Of a stretch of DNA of 64,000 nt, positions 46,801 through 58,320 are shown piece after piece (the first letter of the stretch is position 1; each line of letters begins with the position of its first letter). Source of the DNA: Incurvaria masculella. Taxonomy: Eukaryota; Arthropoda; Insecta; Lepidoptera; Incurvariidae. Both the position numbers and the translations under genes were made by a program. The stretch is from positions 12,914,001 through 12,978,000 of the forward strand of contig OX335649.1 of the NCBI GenBank assembly GCA_946894095.1. The letters are read 5' to 3'. The notes beneath the pieces are model-generated. The model was not told the origin of the DNA. It worked only from the letters and a program-made list of their open reading frames with translations, and did not search any database.

Positions 46801-49800
46801 AACAGAACACAAAACCATCACGTTGACGATTGGAACCAACTTCCAGAAGACATTATCAGTGCAAACAACACGAATCAATTTAAGAACCGTTTGGACGCTT
46901 ATCTAAATAAATATATTTTTAAAATAAGTTACTAAGTGAACTGAAACCAATTAAGTGAAAAAATATATCTGTTAATACATCAATGAACTATGAACTCGAT
47001 TTAGACACATCAGCAAGCTGCCTGTCTAAGATAAAATAAATTAATAAATATTGATAATAATAATCAAATTATGTCAAAACCTACGTCTGAAGGTTTTTAT
47101 TTTTATTAATATACCTTTTAGATTCTGAAATATCGGCCGGTGAATAGCGGTGGCCTTGGAAGAAGTTGTCTTTGAGAAATGAAAGATAAAGCTACAAAAA
47201 TGATTAAAATCTGCCAACTATTAAGGGTAGGGTATGTACGACCATTTGGCTAGATTAATGGCAGTAGGCATGCAAAATTGTGCGTTGATTTTGATGTTAT
47301 GGAATTTCATCTTTCATTCTTCATTCACTAGGCATAGAAACATTATAATATCGTGTTCTCGGTTCTCTTTCTCGGTGTCCCAAATGAAAGTATCCAGTAA
47401 CGTGTCTTTTGCTGGAATTTTCAGCAATGAAGCAACGCAAGCAATCCCATCAACGTCAATTTATGAAAGTGACGAGCTTTTGTTAAATCGCAGCATACGC
47501 CTATTTCAGCGGTTGTTTTTTTTGCAGCGCGGTTTTGGTGAAATCGTGTGTACCTGGCGTCCATAAGAGCCCGTATCGATGGAAGCCGGTGTTGTAGCCC
47601 TGATTGTTGTTCCTGACCCAATGCGCTCGATCCCACGCGTTGAGAGCTGGGTAGGGCCCGTAGTGCAGCGTGGAGCCCGCCTGCTCCACGCCGATGTTGA
47701 CACCGTTCCAGGGCGTGACCAGGTTACGGTTGCCGCGGCTCTCCGTCAGGTCGATCTCTCCGGAGGCGGGCCAGGTGCCGTACGCGTTGTGGGAGGGCAT
47801 CAGCCAGATAGCTGGAAGCGACAGAGCATGCTAGCTTTAGTACAGCGGTGCCCGATCGGTAGCTCTCGAGCGCCTGGTAGCCCGCGGCCTGTTTTCTAGG
47901 CGTCCGCAAACGAAATCGGAAAATAAATACACACATTTTCAAAAAAAATTATTGGCTAAAATAAATGAACTTAACAATAACTAAATTACGCTCCATGGCA
48001 TGAGAAAAAAGTACTTGTTCTTGTACTTGTACTTGCAAAGTTCTTGAAAAAGTACCTGGCCAGCAGGCCTGGTTTTCGCAGCCCCCCCCCCCCTAAAAGT
48101 TCGAATGCGCAAGGGCATCGTCGGTCACCTCAATGGGTCCTTCAATCACGGTGTGAAGAAGCACCTGGCCGGCCGGCCTGGTTTTCGCAGGTCCCCTGAA
48201 TGGTGTTGCGGGTTATGCTTTCCCAGAGCAGCACAGTACACTTCTGTGAATTTAATTTGATAAGCCAGCCCATTGACCACCGACGGACCTGTGGAAATTG
48301 GGATTTGCAAAGAATTTTGAATCATCCGCTGAAAATCTTTTATTTCACCAGATACTGTAACACACCTGTAAAGGATGCCCACGTGATAAATTTCACCTTT
48401 TTTTCAGTCTCACCATAAGTGAATGTTTTTCTTAAAATTTATCGGTCCCAAATGGCCCAATCAGAAACGATGAGAAATAGCTTAGAATTAAAAAAACGAT
48501 TCGATTTTTTAAATAATGATTTGATTATTTAACAAATTTTGTGAACAAAGGTTAACGGAAGGAAAGTTTTGATTTTTAATAAATTGATTCAAATTTAGAA
48601 GTATCACCTCAGCGATTTTGGTACAAAGATTTTTCATGGGTACGTAAAATTAAGCAATGTCTTTCCATCAAGCGCTTTGCATCATGGGGCCAGGGGTAGC
48701 GTGTAAATACCTGGCCACAGCCAATCGCCGGCGGGCATCTTGGCGTTCACCTCGACCCGTCCGTACGCGAAGCGGAAGGAGTCTACGGTCCGAAGGCGGG
48801 CACTCTTGATCGGGTTCAGGATATTCTGAGGGCTGCCGGTCCTTTCGCATCCCCACCATTGGGGGTTCGTGCATCTACAACCAAAGCCTATTTAAAGCAA
48901 TAAGTTATAAAGCTTTCTCTATCACTAAAACAGGTTCACCTTCAACAATTCGCTTCAACAAAACACCAAATATGGTCGAAGGACAATGAACATTTTCCGT
49001 GTTCTCCTTCAGTTTAGATATGCAATATAAGCCTGGCATGGCACCTCTGTGGTGTGTTAGGCTAGTATCACAAGAGTACGCACCAGCTATCCATGTTTAG
49101 CTCTTTAAAAACCTGATTGATGAAACTGCAATACAGATCAAGGAAATAAAAGTTCTGTGAATTTATCAGGCGTGTTAGCCTAGCTAGAGCAATAAAGGGT
49201 TCGATAATTCTAAAGTCGCAGATTTTTTTACAGGCGATGTAGTTTCCTTATGGAAGGTTGTGTGCAAAAGATTAGAAAATTCGGATTGGTGCGTTTGAAA
49301 TTATTTAGGTATTTTCAATAATTCGATCTAAAAGATTGAATAAAATATTTTAATTCAAATTTTATGATTGTATATTGCTTAAAACTTTATTTCCATGTCG
49401 TAAGAAAAAGTTTAGAAAAATTGCTTTTTGGGAACATAGCAAAACAAAAAATCGCTCATTATAATTACAATAAAATATTGAAGTCTCTAAATTATTATTT
49501 TCCATATTAGGAATGAACATTAGAACCTACTATAAAAAATTTATATTAACTTATCATGCCAATTTGGTCCGCTTCGACAGGGCTATGTGCATCTGTGGTT
49601 CTTTTCGCTAATAAAGAAAACTCGCGGAGTGATAGTCCATAACCAATGATGCCTAAACGATGATAAACAAGGACTGAGTGTGTACATACCTACATGCATA
49701 GCTTGCCACACCGCCTTTCATGTAGAACCTCTGGCTGGTGAGAAATGCCTGCCCGAGCAATTCGGACAAAGGCTGCCACCATTTGGGAACAGCATCATTC

Positions 49801-50560
49801 CTCGAGGTGAATTTTGAACTCACCGATCCGCGGGCGCACCGCCTTCCACATTGAGTACCCCGTTGTTGATGAATCCATCCCCGAACTGGTCGGACATGAA
49901 CGTAGGTCGGATTTTCAGGAGGCCGTTTTCCGTGAATGAGTTGGTGCGGTTATTGTTATACCACTGGAACTCCCAGTTCTGCGAGCGGAAGTAAAAGCAA
50001 GCAGGTTACACATTTGAATTGCGCATTCCTCGGATTCATCCGGGGGGTTATGCACGCGGTTCGCACTAAAAAAAATCGCAACAAAGCTACCATTTTGGGG
50101 GATGCATTGGAATCGTATCCTGTGTTTACACATATGATATACGTTGGGACAGTAAGTGATTGATATTTAGAGATATTTAATTGTAAGAAGTTTGCGAGGG
50201 GAAAGAGGTAGGCGACGGTTCAGAAGCCCTATTCCTGGAATTCCGTTATCAGGAATCGAGAGTCCTGAGTCTAGAAAACAGCTTTTATAGTAGTTTTCAA
50301 AGCGATTTTGTAGACGGAAAACCTTGATTCACAACATCAATACGTACGCCGCCTCCGCTGAGATGGTTCTCGTGCTGCCACTTCTCCATGTCAAAGTTGT
50401 AGAAGTTGTCTTCGAAGATGAGGTCACCGGCACAGATGTGCCCGGGTGCATGGCTGCCGCTAGCGGTGGTGACAGTAGGGTTGCAGCGTGTCTCCGCCTC
50501 CGCGCGCGCGCCCGCCAGCGCTAACGCGCACGTCGCTACGGTCAGCAGCCACGCGCTCAT
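43885..50560 (-). CDS. Secreted beta-1,3-glucanase (GH16), copy A, complete, 7 coding exons, 382 aa
   Basis: Exons in transcript order: 50560-50348, 49978-49824, 48874-48711, 47811-47554, 46118-45970, 44738-44640, 43995-43885. GT/AG borders and phases are all consistent; stop TGA. ATG 50560 follows an apparent acceptor (TTTTTTCAG then TCAAC), so a non-coding 5' exon is likely upstream. The product starts with a signal peptide (MSAWLLTVATCALALAGARA) and then the mature domain ([36 protein letters not shown]). The active-site motif [12 protein letters not shown] keeps both glutamates (about E196 nucleophile and E201 acid/base). WEHGGFG and [11 protein letters not shown] close the fold. There is no N-terminal CBM39, so this is the short midgut-glucanase type, not a beta-GRP pattern-recognition protein. 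The likely role is hydrolysis of dietary or microbial beta-1,3-glucan in the gut or haemolymph. It is paralogous to copy B at 59196-64000. Confidence 0.93.
45106..45720 (+). mobile_element. Second mariner transposase relic (different lineage) in glucanase A intron 5
   Basis: Two adjacent frames read SLSDKSSEERPQTP and then REIEGSLVISGTIIQKI, LGVRKLVSRWIPHSHF. This matches the N-terminal DNA-binding half of mauritiana/mori-type mariner (LSDE.REGRP, YREIE..LGIS, CSRWIPH). The catalytic half is mostly gone. Inactive. Confidence 0.72.
46795..46935 (+). mobile_element. Short retrotransposon C-terminal fragment in glucanase A intron 4
   Basis: The plus strand reads VDDWNQLPEDIISANNTNQF and KNRLDAYLNKY, the characteristic end of endonuclease-reverse transcriptase ORFs (WN.LP..VV.A....FK.RLD). 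Confidence 0.6.
49715..49787 (-). pseudogene. Relic exon 2 inside intron 2 of glucanase copy A
   Basis: The minus strand reads [19 protein letters not shown], matching exon 2 of copy B ([19 protein letters not shown]) more closely than the adjacent real exon 2 of copy A (SDQFGDGFINNGVLNVEGG). The donor consensus is lost and the upstream part of the exon is missing. It is therefore a pseudo-exon, left by an old exon or unit duplication, and is unlikely to be spliced in. Confidence 0.7.
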
Positions 50561-51044
50561 GTTGACTGAAAAAAAAAACAGAATACCAACTATCACTTTA
50601 TCTTTAACTGACATCAAATATCAGTACTCGAATGTACACTACAATAAAATAGCGTATATATTGCTTCTCACCCCGTAGAAATCGATGTAAATTCAATCTT
50701 TTGAAGCTCAGAATGTATTCTTTTTTTATGTATCCTCAAATTATTTTCTTTTTTTCGTTCTGTTTTTCAGTTACAAAACATGTTTTTGTTTAAGTTAATT
50801 TTGTGTTTACGATTACCCTTGTGTAGCATCAATATTATTTTATGTTCCAGAGGCAAACGTAGTGGAGGGAGATTACTTGTTATGTACTTAATATTGTTGT
50901 TTTTTTTGTTTTATGTATTGCTCTCTGTATTTTCTCCTAAATAAATAAATAAAATAATATAAATCATTATTATTATAACTGGGTGTTGTGCCCTACAACC
51001 CCGAATCAATGCGACCTGAGAAGATCTATTGTGACTACCCCTTT

Positions 51045-51245
51045 ATACTCGTAGCTCGCTCTCTAACCCTACACTTTTTATGAAGTGTAGTAGATTTCGG
51101 TAGCGATCGATCTCATCTGGGTGCATCAAATGCCCGCCTAGGTCAATACTTCTTTTGCCCCTAAGGGCCGACAGTCGCATAAAATGCGAAGTAGAGTTTC
51201 TTTCTCCTCGCGTCAAAAACCTGCAAACGTCCGTTTCGGACAAAG
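51045..51245 (-). mobile_element. Non-LTR retrotransposon RNase H C-terminal fragment
   Basis: The minus strand reads ETDVCRF, then STSHFMRLSALRGKRSIDLG, and ends LLHFIKSVGL. The arrangement CRFC..E.ETS.HI...CPAL...R...LG...P.E......LL.FIK..GL is common at the end of such elements. Two key Cys/His positions are lost. Inactive. Confidence 0.65.
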
Positions 51246-51787
51246 TTCATGGCATTCATGTGTTTGTTTGGTTTGAAGTGACCTGTTGGAGCTCTTACAG
51301 TGAACCCAAGTTGATTTCGAGTGAGGTTCATTAGTTCAATAGAAATGTCTCAAGTAAAAGTTGCTTACTAGAATTATGCGATTGTTATATTGACTTAATT
51401 TTATTTATACGTACATAGGTACCATAAATATTGCCAAGATATAGCTTGTCTTCGATATCGTTGACAGCTACCTTACTTACAGGTCGTAGGGTTAATCCCG
51501 TCTGGGTTGGTACCATCGCATTTAATGAAAATTGATGTGTTTTCCATCTTGTTCAATGTAGCCGACCAATATGAGGAAGACCCTGGCAAGGCACCTAGTT
51601 CCCATGTGGAGTGTTAGGCCTTAACTCTAGGAGTGTTAATCTTAGTTTGTCAGTTTGTTATTAGCCATGCACTGGCGTGAGGTTAAGTTAATGGAAGATA
51701 ACCTTTACGATTAAACGAGCAATATTAATGTACCTAATAGTATCAAATTCAAATTAAATATTCAAAAGTGAATAGTAATAAAAATAA

Positions 51788-51875
51788 ATTAAAAACAAGC
51801 AGGTTACATATTTGAATTGCGCATTCTTCGAATGCATCCGGGCGGTTATGCACGCGGTTCGAAATAAAAACAATC
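51788..51875 (-). repeat. Copy of glucanase A intron 1 segment
   Basis: About 85 bp (AAGCAGGTTACATATTTGAATTG..GTTATGCACGCGGTTCG) closely match 49994-50075, which sits immediately 5' of exon 2 of copy A. It may be a leftover of another duplicated gene unit or a dispersed repeat. Confidence 0.55.
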
Positions 51876-52748
51876 ACCAGAAAAAAACCGGCTAATTGCG
51901 AGTCGGACTCGGACACGAAGGGTTCCGAACCATCGTACAAGATTTAACACATTTCAATTTAAAAATAATTTCGTATTTTTAAATAAAATGTCTAATTTCA
52001 TTACATCCATCAAGGCATGTGATATGTATGTGTGTATAATCGACCGTGAAGCAAGGACACATTAGTTGAAGAAAGAGAGAAATTTTATTAAATTGTGATT
52101 TAAAACTATTTTTATTTATTTTCAAGTTAAAACTTGATTTGGTGATATTGAGACTTTTTGTTATTGATTTTTTTGTATTTTGTATTATTTGTTTTATTTA
52201 TCAATTTATTATAATTTTTAATATATGATATAGTTATAATTAAATGTTAAACAGCAATATATTTTATGTAAAAATATACTGTATTACATTAGTGTAAAAT
52301 ATATGTTTGAAATATTGCAAAAAATAGTTGTGGTTTGTTTAAATTTTCATGAGCTATATTCAACGATAGATTAAATGCACTCTAATGTTTTGATTATATT
52401 TTCTTCTCTTGTATATTTGTGTCTAAACAAATATACCATATTAATGTTATTTAAAATGTTTTTCACGTAGATTATGTTTAATGTTAAATGTATTTACGAA
52501 AATGATTTTCTTATTAATATTTTGTATTAGTTTAGTATTTAGGATTAAATAAGATATTCAATGGTTAGTTAATTATTGGGCAAGGTAATTTGTGGTAAGA
52601 AATAGTAAACAAGAGAGCTCACCTTCGTTTTCTCTTCACCGCAGGGAACTGCTGAAAACGAACGAGCAGCGACTATTAATATGTATGTTTAAATCTTATC
52701 GAACATCAATCACAAAATTAAATGAAAACGTCGCCTCCGGACGACCTT

Positions 52749-53215
52749 CGGACCTTCTCTGTTTCAAAGAAAAAGACAGGCACCGTGGTGAGGAGGATGC
52801 AATATGTCCACAAAGCAGATAATGCGCATAGTGTTTGTTTTGTTAAGATGTACGAATTTTTTAATTACAAAACGACTTCTAGCTAAAAGTAAATCACAAC
52901 CGATGTAGTCGAAAATCAAATAAAAACCAAATTGATTATACATATCCATGAAACAAGCTAGGTCTGATGACTAATCTTTTTAATATGTTTATATTTTATC
53001 GTTGAGTAATCCACCTCCAAAGATATTGTATAAAACGCGCGAAAAATTCATACTTTCGGACCTTATAACTTAGAAACCAAACACTATTTTAGAGCGCCAA
53101 TGGTCATCAGACATCTAGTTTGACCAAATAAAGCCGCTTTATGTATAATTCTGGATCTCCGACAAGAAATATGCGCGTGATCTTCTTTCCACATTTGTAT
53201 AGAGAGTTGAGCTTG
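52749..53215 (+). mobile_element. TTAA MITE, copy lacking both termini
   Basis: Similar over its length to 36640-37095, including the GTAATCCACCTCCAAA and GGTCATCAGACATCTAG blocks. Terminal repeats are degraded. Confidence 0.72.
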
Positions 53216-53404
53216 ACAGAATGCAACATCCATTACCAAATTTTAATATTGTGGCTATTAACGCAGAAACAATACTTGATTTTCGCGTGAAAAGCCGTAA
53301 GTTTTCAAACATGTATGTTTATGGCAATAAAAAAAAAATGGGCAAAAGGCACAATTTAATGACGGAGGCATTCTCTACCAGTATACCTTTGGGTATCGTG
53401 GGCA

Positions 53405-53850
53405 GTAGTGCGAGTAGCAGTTATGAAGAAAATTATGGACTTTAATTAATCAAACATGATTCTTAAAATTCACAATACATATAAATTATACTAAAATGTA
53501 AATAAATATACACAGATAAATACATAAATACTATATAATAAATATATTACTCATAGAAATAAAGAAAATACTCGTAACAATAATAATAATTACAAATAAA
53601 GGTAACATATTAATAACAGAATTAAACAATTTCTGACATGAGAGGGGGGAAATCAGAGACAACATTAGTAAAGGAAACAAGCTTTTAGATTTCTTACTTG
53701 AGGAGGTAACTGATTCCACTGGCTCGCAGCGTGCACTGTGAAAGAGTCGTAATAGGTAAAACATGTGTGCGAATGAGATGTGTGCCAAAGAGACGGTAGA
53801 TCTAAGTGGGAGACCATGTGAGCATAGATATTGATTGATTTTTTCAATTT
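53405..53850 (-). mobile_element. Non-LTR retrotransposon 3' end (RT C terminus plus 3' UTR)
   Basis: The minus strand 53847-53665 encodes HSHTCFTYYDSFTVHAASQW and NQLPPQVRN, typical of the end of a Jockey/CR1-like ORF2 (S-F...A...WN.LP..VR). It is followed by the AT-rich tail also found inside the mariner at 14.6 kb. 5'-truncated and inactive. Confidence 0.7.
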
Positions 53851-53859
53851 TAATAAGTT

Positions 53860-55190
53860 GACTTAAAACTACTTTGGTGTTTTTTATGGTTTGTTATCAA
53901 CCGACTTTACAAATGGAGGAGGCTTAATGTATTTTTTGTGTCGTCCACCGATTTCTCGGTCAATTGTGGACAGATTTTGAAAATTATTTTATTGTTTTTT
54001 CACACGGCCGATCAACATTCAATGCTCTGCCGATTTTTGATATTATAACGTCGTGATTGTGTTGAATAACGAATTTGGAAGCAATTAAATATTATTATCA
54101 CTCAAATTCATCATTCAAGAAAGCCATGATCTATCCAAAACTCTGAAGTATCTATCTAGTACCTCGTAGCTCGAATTTTGGTAGGTACCTAATTTGTTTG
54201 TTGCAACCATTGTCATATCACTGGTTGCAACTGAAAGCCTAATAACATGATTGCATTTTTTGTATACGTGCATCAATTTAAAATAGATTTCCGTTATCGT
54301 ATTGATAACTTATCAGAAACCTATTAAGTTGTTGTGATCATTTTGAAGAAATGCTATGCATGCTTGCATCGGATGCATTGAGTTATGGATGTTCTGCAAT
54401 CATTTTATATTTATATATTTTAAATAAAGACAGCTGAAATAGTGTTTTTTTTCGTGGCCGCTGTCTCTGTTGAAGAGACAATTTTCCAGTGACGAGTTTC
54501 AATTCATATACTTCTGAACTTTGTGTAACTTTAAATAGTTTTATTTTACGCGATTACTTTGAATGTGATAATGGGTCAAAATGTTGAAATGGTCTTGATC
54601 TGAAAGTTTTCAGAAAACATTAAATACAAACATATTTAAATGGGTTGCGTCCAAAAACAAACAAAGGTTGAGGCGAAATACAAAAACCTACATTTCTTTA
54701 AATTTACATTTGGAAAGTGTTAAAATATTATTCATATATATGACTAAAAAAATGTAATTTTTGAGTAAAATATGTACGTCTAGATGAAGCGAAAAAGGTG
54801 TGTTGTGATCGTACCGTATGGCGTATCAACTCTGCTTACTCCTCTGGGAAAGCAGCGTGAAGGTATGTATGCATGTATGTACTATAAAAAACGATTGATC
54901 ACACCATTTTAACAACCATTTATCCATCCCGTCGCGGTCGTGACCTTGCCTTTTCACAAGTCGCAGGCCAGCACAGACCAGAAAACCCATGATGATTGTC
55001 TGCTCTGTGCAGGCCAGCTAAGATAAGAATTTGTTTACATTTATCCTCACATAAGATTAGCCTAAAAAATATCGTATAAAAATAACTTGTGTTCGTTATG
55101 GCTACTGAAAGAAAAAAATTACTAACGTTTACATACGTTGCAGGCATGAACGACCCTTGATTAAAAACAATATTATCTAAAACTAAACAT
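53860..55190. other. AT-rich interval, no gene seen
   Basis: Contains a phrase common in lepidopteran repeats (CCGACTTTACAAATGGAGGAGG near 53900) and nothing else I recognise. Confidence 0.4.
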
Positions 55191-55199
55191 AAATGGTTC

Positions 55200-55470
55200 G
55201 GAATCCATCTAAAACTGTAGAAAGGGACCTACTAGGTGCTAGGGTTTAAGCCCGTCCGGGTCGGTACCATCGCATTGGATGAAAGGATGGTCGAAGCGGC
55301 AATGAAAAAGTCCATGTTTTCCATCCAGTTCAATGTAGCCGGGCTCATAAAGGGAAGGTCTTAGCATGGCACCAAATTCCTTCGGGAATGTGGTGTATTG
55401 GGCTAATATCATAATAATGATAACGGTAGTTGTGTGGTATTAGCCATCCATGTCAGGTTGCATAAAAAAA
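55200..55470 (+). repeat. SINE-body copy in the A/psi-C glucanase interval
   Basis: Well-preserved body: ACCTACTAGGTGCTAGGGTTTAAGCCCGTCC, CATCGCATTGGATGAAAGG, TCCAGTTCAATGTAGCCGGG, CCTTCGGGAATGTGGTG, GTGTGGTATTAGCCATCC. No recognisable head. Confidence 0.7.
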
Positions 55471-55889
55471 GTTATGGGTATTATAGATCTAAATTCCTTC
55501 TTCTTCAGGCAAAAAATAAGGGACCGGAGACCACATTTTGCTGTTCGCACACCCATATTTTTCTCGTATGTAAGTTTTTATATTACCGTGGTTAATGTTT
55601 ATTTTAAAAGATTGAACTGCTTTCTACTCAGTGCATGATTTGTGCGTAGCGCTCCGCAAAAGCCGTTTAATGTTTTAAAATTATTTTTCTTGGTTTTATA
55701 GTTGGTGTAGGATTTTGCGCGTGTTATATCTGATCGCCCAAAGGTTTCTTTAGCGAGAGAGAGGGGCAGTCACAATAATCAAGCTCGAGACTACCTGCAG
55801 GTCCGCTTCGTTATCGCTGTTGTTCGTTAAAGCGTTGTCGATACCATCTGTCAAACGCATTTTGACGCATTTTCATGTTCATGTTCGTA

Positions 55890-56625
55890 GTAGGGGGGCA
55901 GGTCGGCAGCCAACCATTGCGACCGTTCCCGGAGTCTACTGCCGTCTGCACATTATTCAAAAATGTAATTGTGAGCTAACCGATTGTAATTTGACATTAT
56001 TATCTGCAATCATGAAAATGTTTATGATGTAATTAAATTTAATTCTTAAAATAACTAGGAAAAATCAAAAGACATACAACATGCCAATGGAAAGTAATTG
56101 ACAGATCACATTCTGATCAAATGGTGCCATCTTGCTGCCTTATTTCCATGGGTTATTTAGATGTTTGTTGAATTGTTATAGCTCCCAAAGTTCTTCTTTG
56201 ACAGTGTTAACGTTACACAGCTCAATACCCTCAATGAAGACGCGTATGTAATCTGGCAGGTAACAAATAAATTGGGCAGAGGTAGAATTTTTATGCGCTG
56301 CAAGGATTATTTGCAACTGCTGCCATATAAAATTCAAAATATCATTATGCAATACAAAGGTTTTGACCAGGATGGGTATCAAATCCACTCCCACGAAGGT
56401 GATAAGAGAACGGCTCAATCACTACTAATCTAATCGTCGACAGCAGTGCAACTTGTTTAGCTTAAAATCGATTACTTGGGATCCGAAGAGCAGTGTGGAG
56501 CCCGCTTGCTCCATCCCAATGATTGTCACTCAGTTTGAACTCCCGGTTACTCAGCATGAAGTGACCTGAGGCTGACCATGTGCCGTATGTGTTGGAGGAT
56601 GGACACAAACATCGCCGAGCATGAG
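55890..56625 (-). pseudogene. Decayed beta-1,3-glucanase copy (psi-C) between copies A and B
   Basis: Three blocks in the same order and strand as the intact genes. 56625-56470 resembles exon 4: NTYGTWSASG is readable, but the EIDLTE active-site segment is replaced by unrelated residues and both glutamates are gone. 56260-56114 resembles exon 5, with DYIRVFIEGIELCNV followed by a break and a decayed GTKMAPFDQ region. 55950-55890 resembles exon 7, with GWLPT still readable. Exons 1-3 and 6 were not found, the blocks are compressed into 0.74 kb, and frameshifts and stops separate them. The identification rests on nucleotide similarity to both intact copies. It is a dead gene copy or a fragmentary duplicate. 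Confidence 0.8.
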
Positions 56626-56657
56626 CTGGCGGTTGTCGCGACTCCACTAGACCCTCA

Positions 56658-56985
56658 AGTCAGAGTTCTCACCTAAATTGGGATTAACGCCAAACCGATC
56701 GGCTAGCGTTTTAAAATGTATGGAGAATTGAACAGCGCGTGCGGTGGGCGTTCGTCAAGCGAACTAACATTTGTGAGTCGGAATTTGATTTGACAGTTTA
56801 CGTATCGTCGCTGGACTTTGCCGATTAGGGCGATTCCGCGTTTTCATAGAAAATGTTAGTCCGAGTTTGATTTTGACAGGTCGAAGAAGTTAAACCACAT
56901 GATAATTAGTAAAAACGTGTATAGGTTTGAAGTTTTACGTAACTTTGAAGTTTCGTAAACGTTGATTTAGGTGTGAACTCGGACT
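56658..56985. mobile_element. AGT-ended MITE, copy 2
   Basis: Same family as 34636-34972 (CACCTAAATTGGGATTAACG, AACCGATCGGCTAGCG, AGCGAACTAACATTTG). It begins just upstream of glucanase pseudogene psi-C. Confidence 0.73.
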
Positions 56986-57164
56986 GACCATACTGGTCAA
57001 TATCTCGGAAGGCTGGAATGTTGTGGGAGGGTAGGTGACAATCAAATCGCTACAGTTTTATGAAATTGAAACATTCGATAGGTAAATTTAGGCACTATAA
57101 ATTTAGCACCGCGGCTGCACCGTTGTCAACACCGCCGTTGTTTTGTAATTTATTATGTTAACTA

Positions 57165-57300
57165 GCTTAGGTACCCGGCTCCGCTCGGGTCAGTCTCATT
57201 TTGGACTGATGTCGACCTGAATTATATCCTGGATAAAAAGTAGCCCAAAGAGCTGTTCCAAAAAGCTGGTCAAGGACAATGTATCCATCTACATTTTTTA
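57165..57300 (-). mobile_element. Helitron-like 3' terminus
   Basis: The minus strand ends ACCCG...CGGGTACCTAAGCTAG/T, with the shared AAAAAGTAGCCCAAAG and GGTCAAGGACAATGTATCC segments also seen at 32.5 kb. Confidence 0.58.
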
Positions 57301-57309
57301 TAAACAAAA

Positions 57310-57690
57310 TTATGCGACCTGACATGGAGGGCTAATACCACACAACTACCGTTATGATATTAGCCCAATACACCACATTCACGAAGGAATTAGGTGCCAT
57401 GCCAGGACCTTTCCTTTCTGAGCACGGAAACATTGAACTGGATGGAAAACACGAACAATTTTTCATTGGCGCTTTGACCATCTTTTCATCCAATGCGATG
57501 GTACCAACACGGGCAGGCTAAAACCCTACCACCTAGTAGGGGAAGGGGACCTACAATTTTACATGGATTCCGAACCATGGAGCAGCTCGCATTCGTGACT
57601 AAATGCACTTATCAAACTCGGAAGAGAAAGACAGTGGTGCATGTCGGAATTGAACCCAGGCCTCTGGCACGTTAGGCCAGTCCCCTCCAA
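57310..57690 (-). repeat. Chimeric SINE-like repeat, long tRNA-headed copy
   Basis: The minus strand carries a head near 57690-57640 (GGGTTCAATTCCGAC), the ACCACTGTCTTTCTCTT core, CCATGGTTCGGAATCCATG, the CCTACTAGGTGGTAGGGTTT motif, the CATCGCATTGGATGAAA block, and the terminal GTGTGGTATTAGCC segment at 57330. This is the most complete copy of the family. Confidence 0.75.
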
Positions 57691-57744
57691 ACATTCCTAT
57701 TTAGTTTAATTCACCTCCAGGATTTGGTGGTGATTTAAAAAATG

Positions 57745-58320
57745 AATTAAAAGCATGTGCCGCCAGACCCTTTCTGCACTGGCGCTGCTACATTGAAATG
57801 GAAAACCAACACTGGCGGAAAAAACCCTACCACCTAGTACGTCAGTACGTGCTACGTGGTAGTAATGTAAGTACTAGGTGGTAAGAAGGGGACCTAAAGT
57901 TTTACGTGGAAGGAGCCATCCTTAACATCGAAAATGGTATTCCATCCGAAACCTGACTGCACCCAGAGATGATAAAATACGCATATAAATTGGGTGAGTG
58001 GTTCTCAAGACATAAGTATTTGACCCTCACTGCTCACCCCTCTAGTAATTAAGCGTTATATTATGTAGTCTATACGTTTTGAGTAGAATCAGGCTAGACG
58101 AGATACAAACCGCATCTAAATCTGGTATTTGGTGCCCAAGTCATCAGCATTTTATCCCACCGTTTCTGGCAATTTAGCGTGATGTAGTCCTAAAGTTGCG
58201 AGAAATATCAACTCATACTTCGGTACAATGAGCATCAAAATCTGATAAGTGGTAGCAAACGCCCAAATGTTACATTTCATATCCCTAACTTGAGGAATCA
58301 TGTGGTGTAGGTAAACTTTT
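57745..58320 (-). repeat. About 600-bp repeat: SINE body joined to a third type of arm, copy 2
   Basis: Homologous to 5640-6240 across the body/arm junction (ACCTAAAGTTTTACGTGGAA, CCTGACTGCACCCAGAGATG, AATTAAGCGTTATATTATG, CAAACCGCATCTAAATC). Confidence 0.65.

Noticed and set aside
47579..47899. 106-codon plus-strand frame over glucanase A exon 4 (and its twin at 61344-61640)
   Set aside because: Both are antisense shadows of the GC-rich, highly conserved exon 4 in the two paralogues.
43885..50560. Assignment as a GNBP/beta-GRP immune recognition protein
   Set aside because: There is no N-terminal CBM39 and both catalytic glutamates are present, which recognition proteins have lost.
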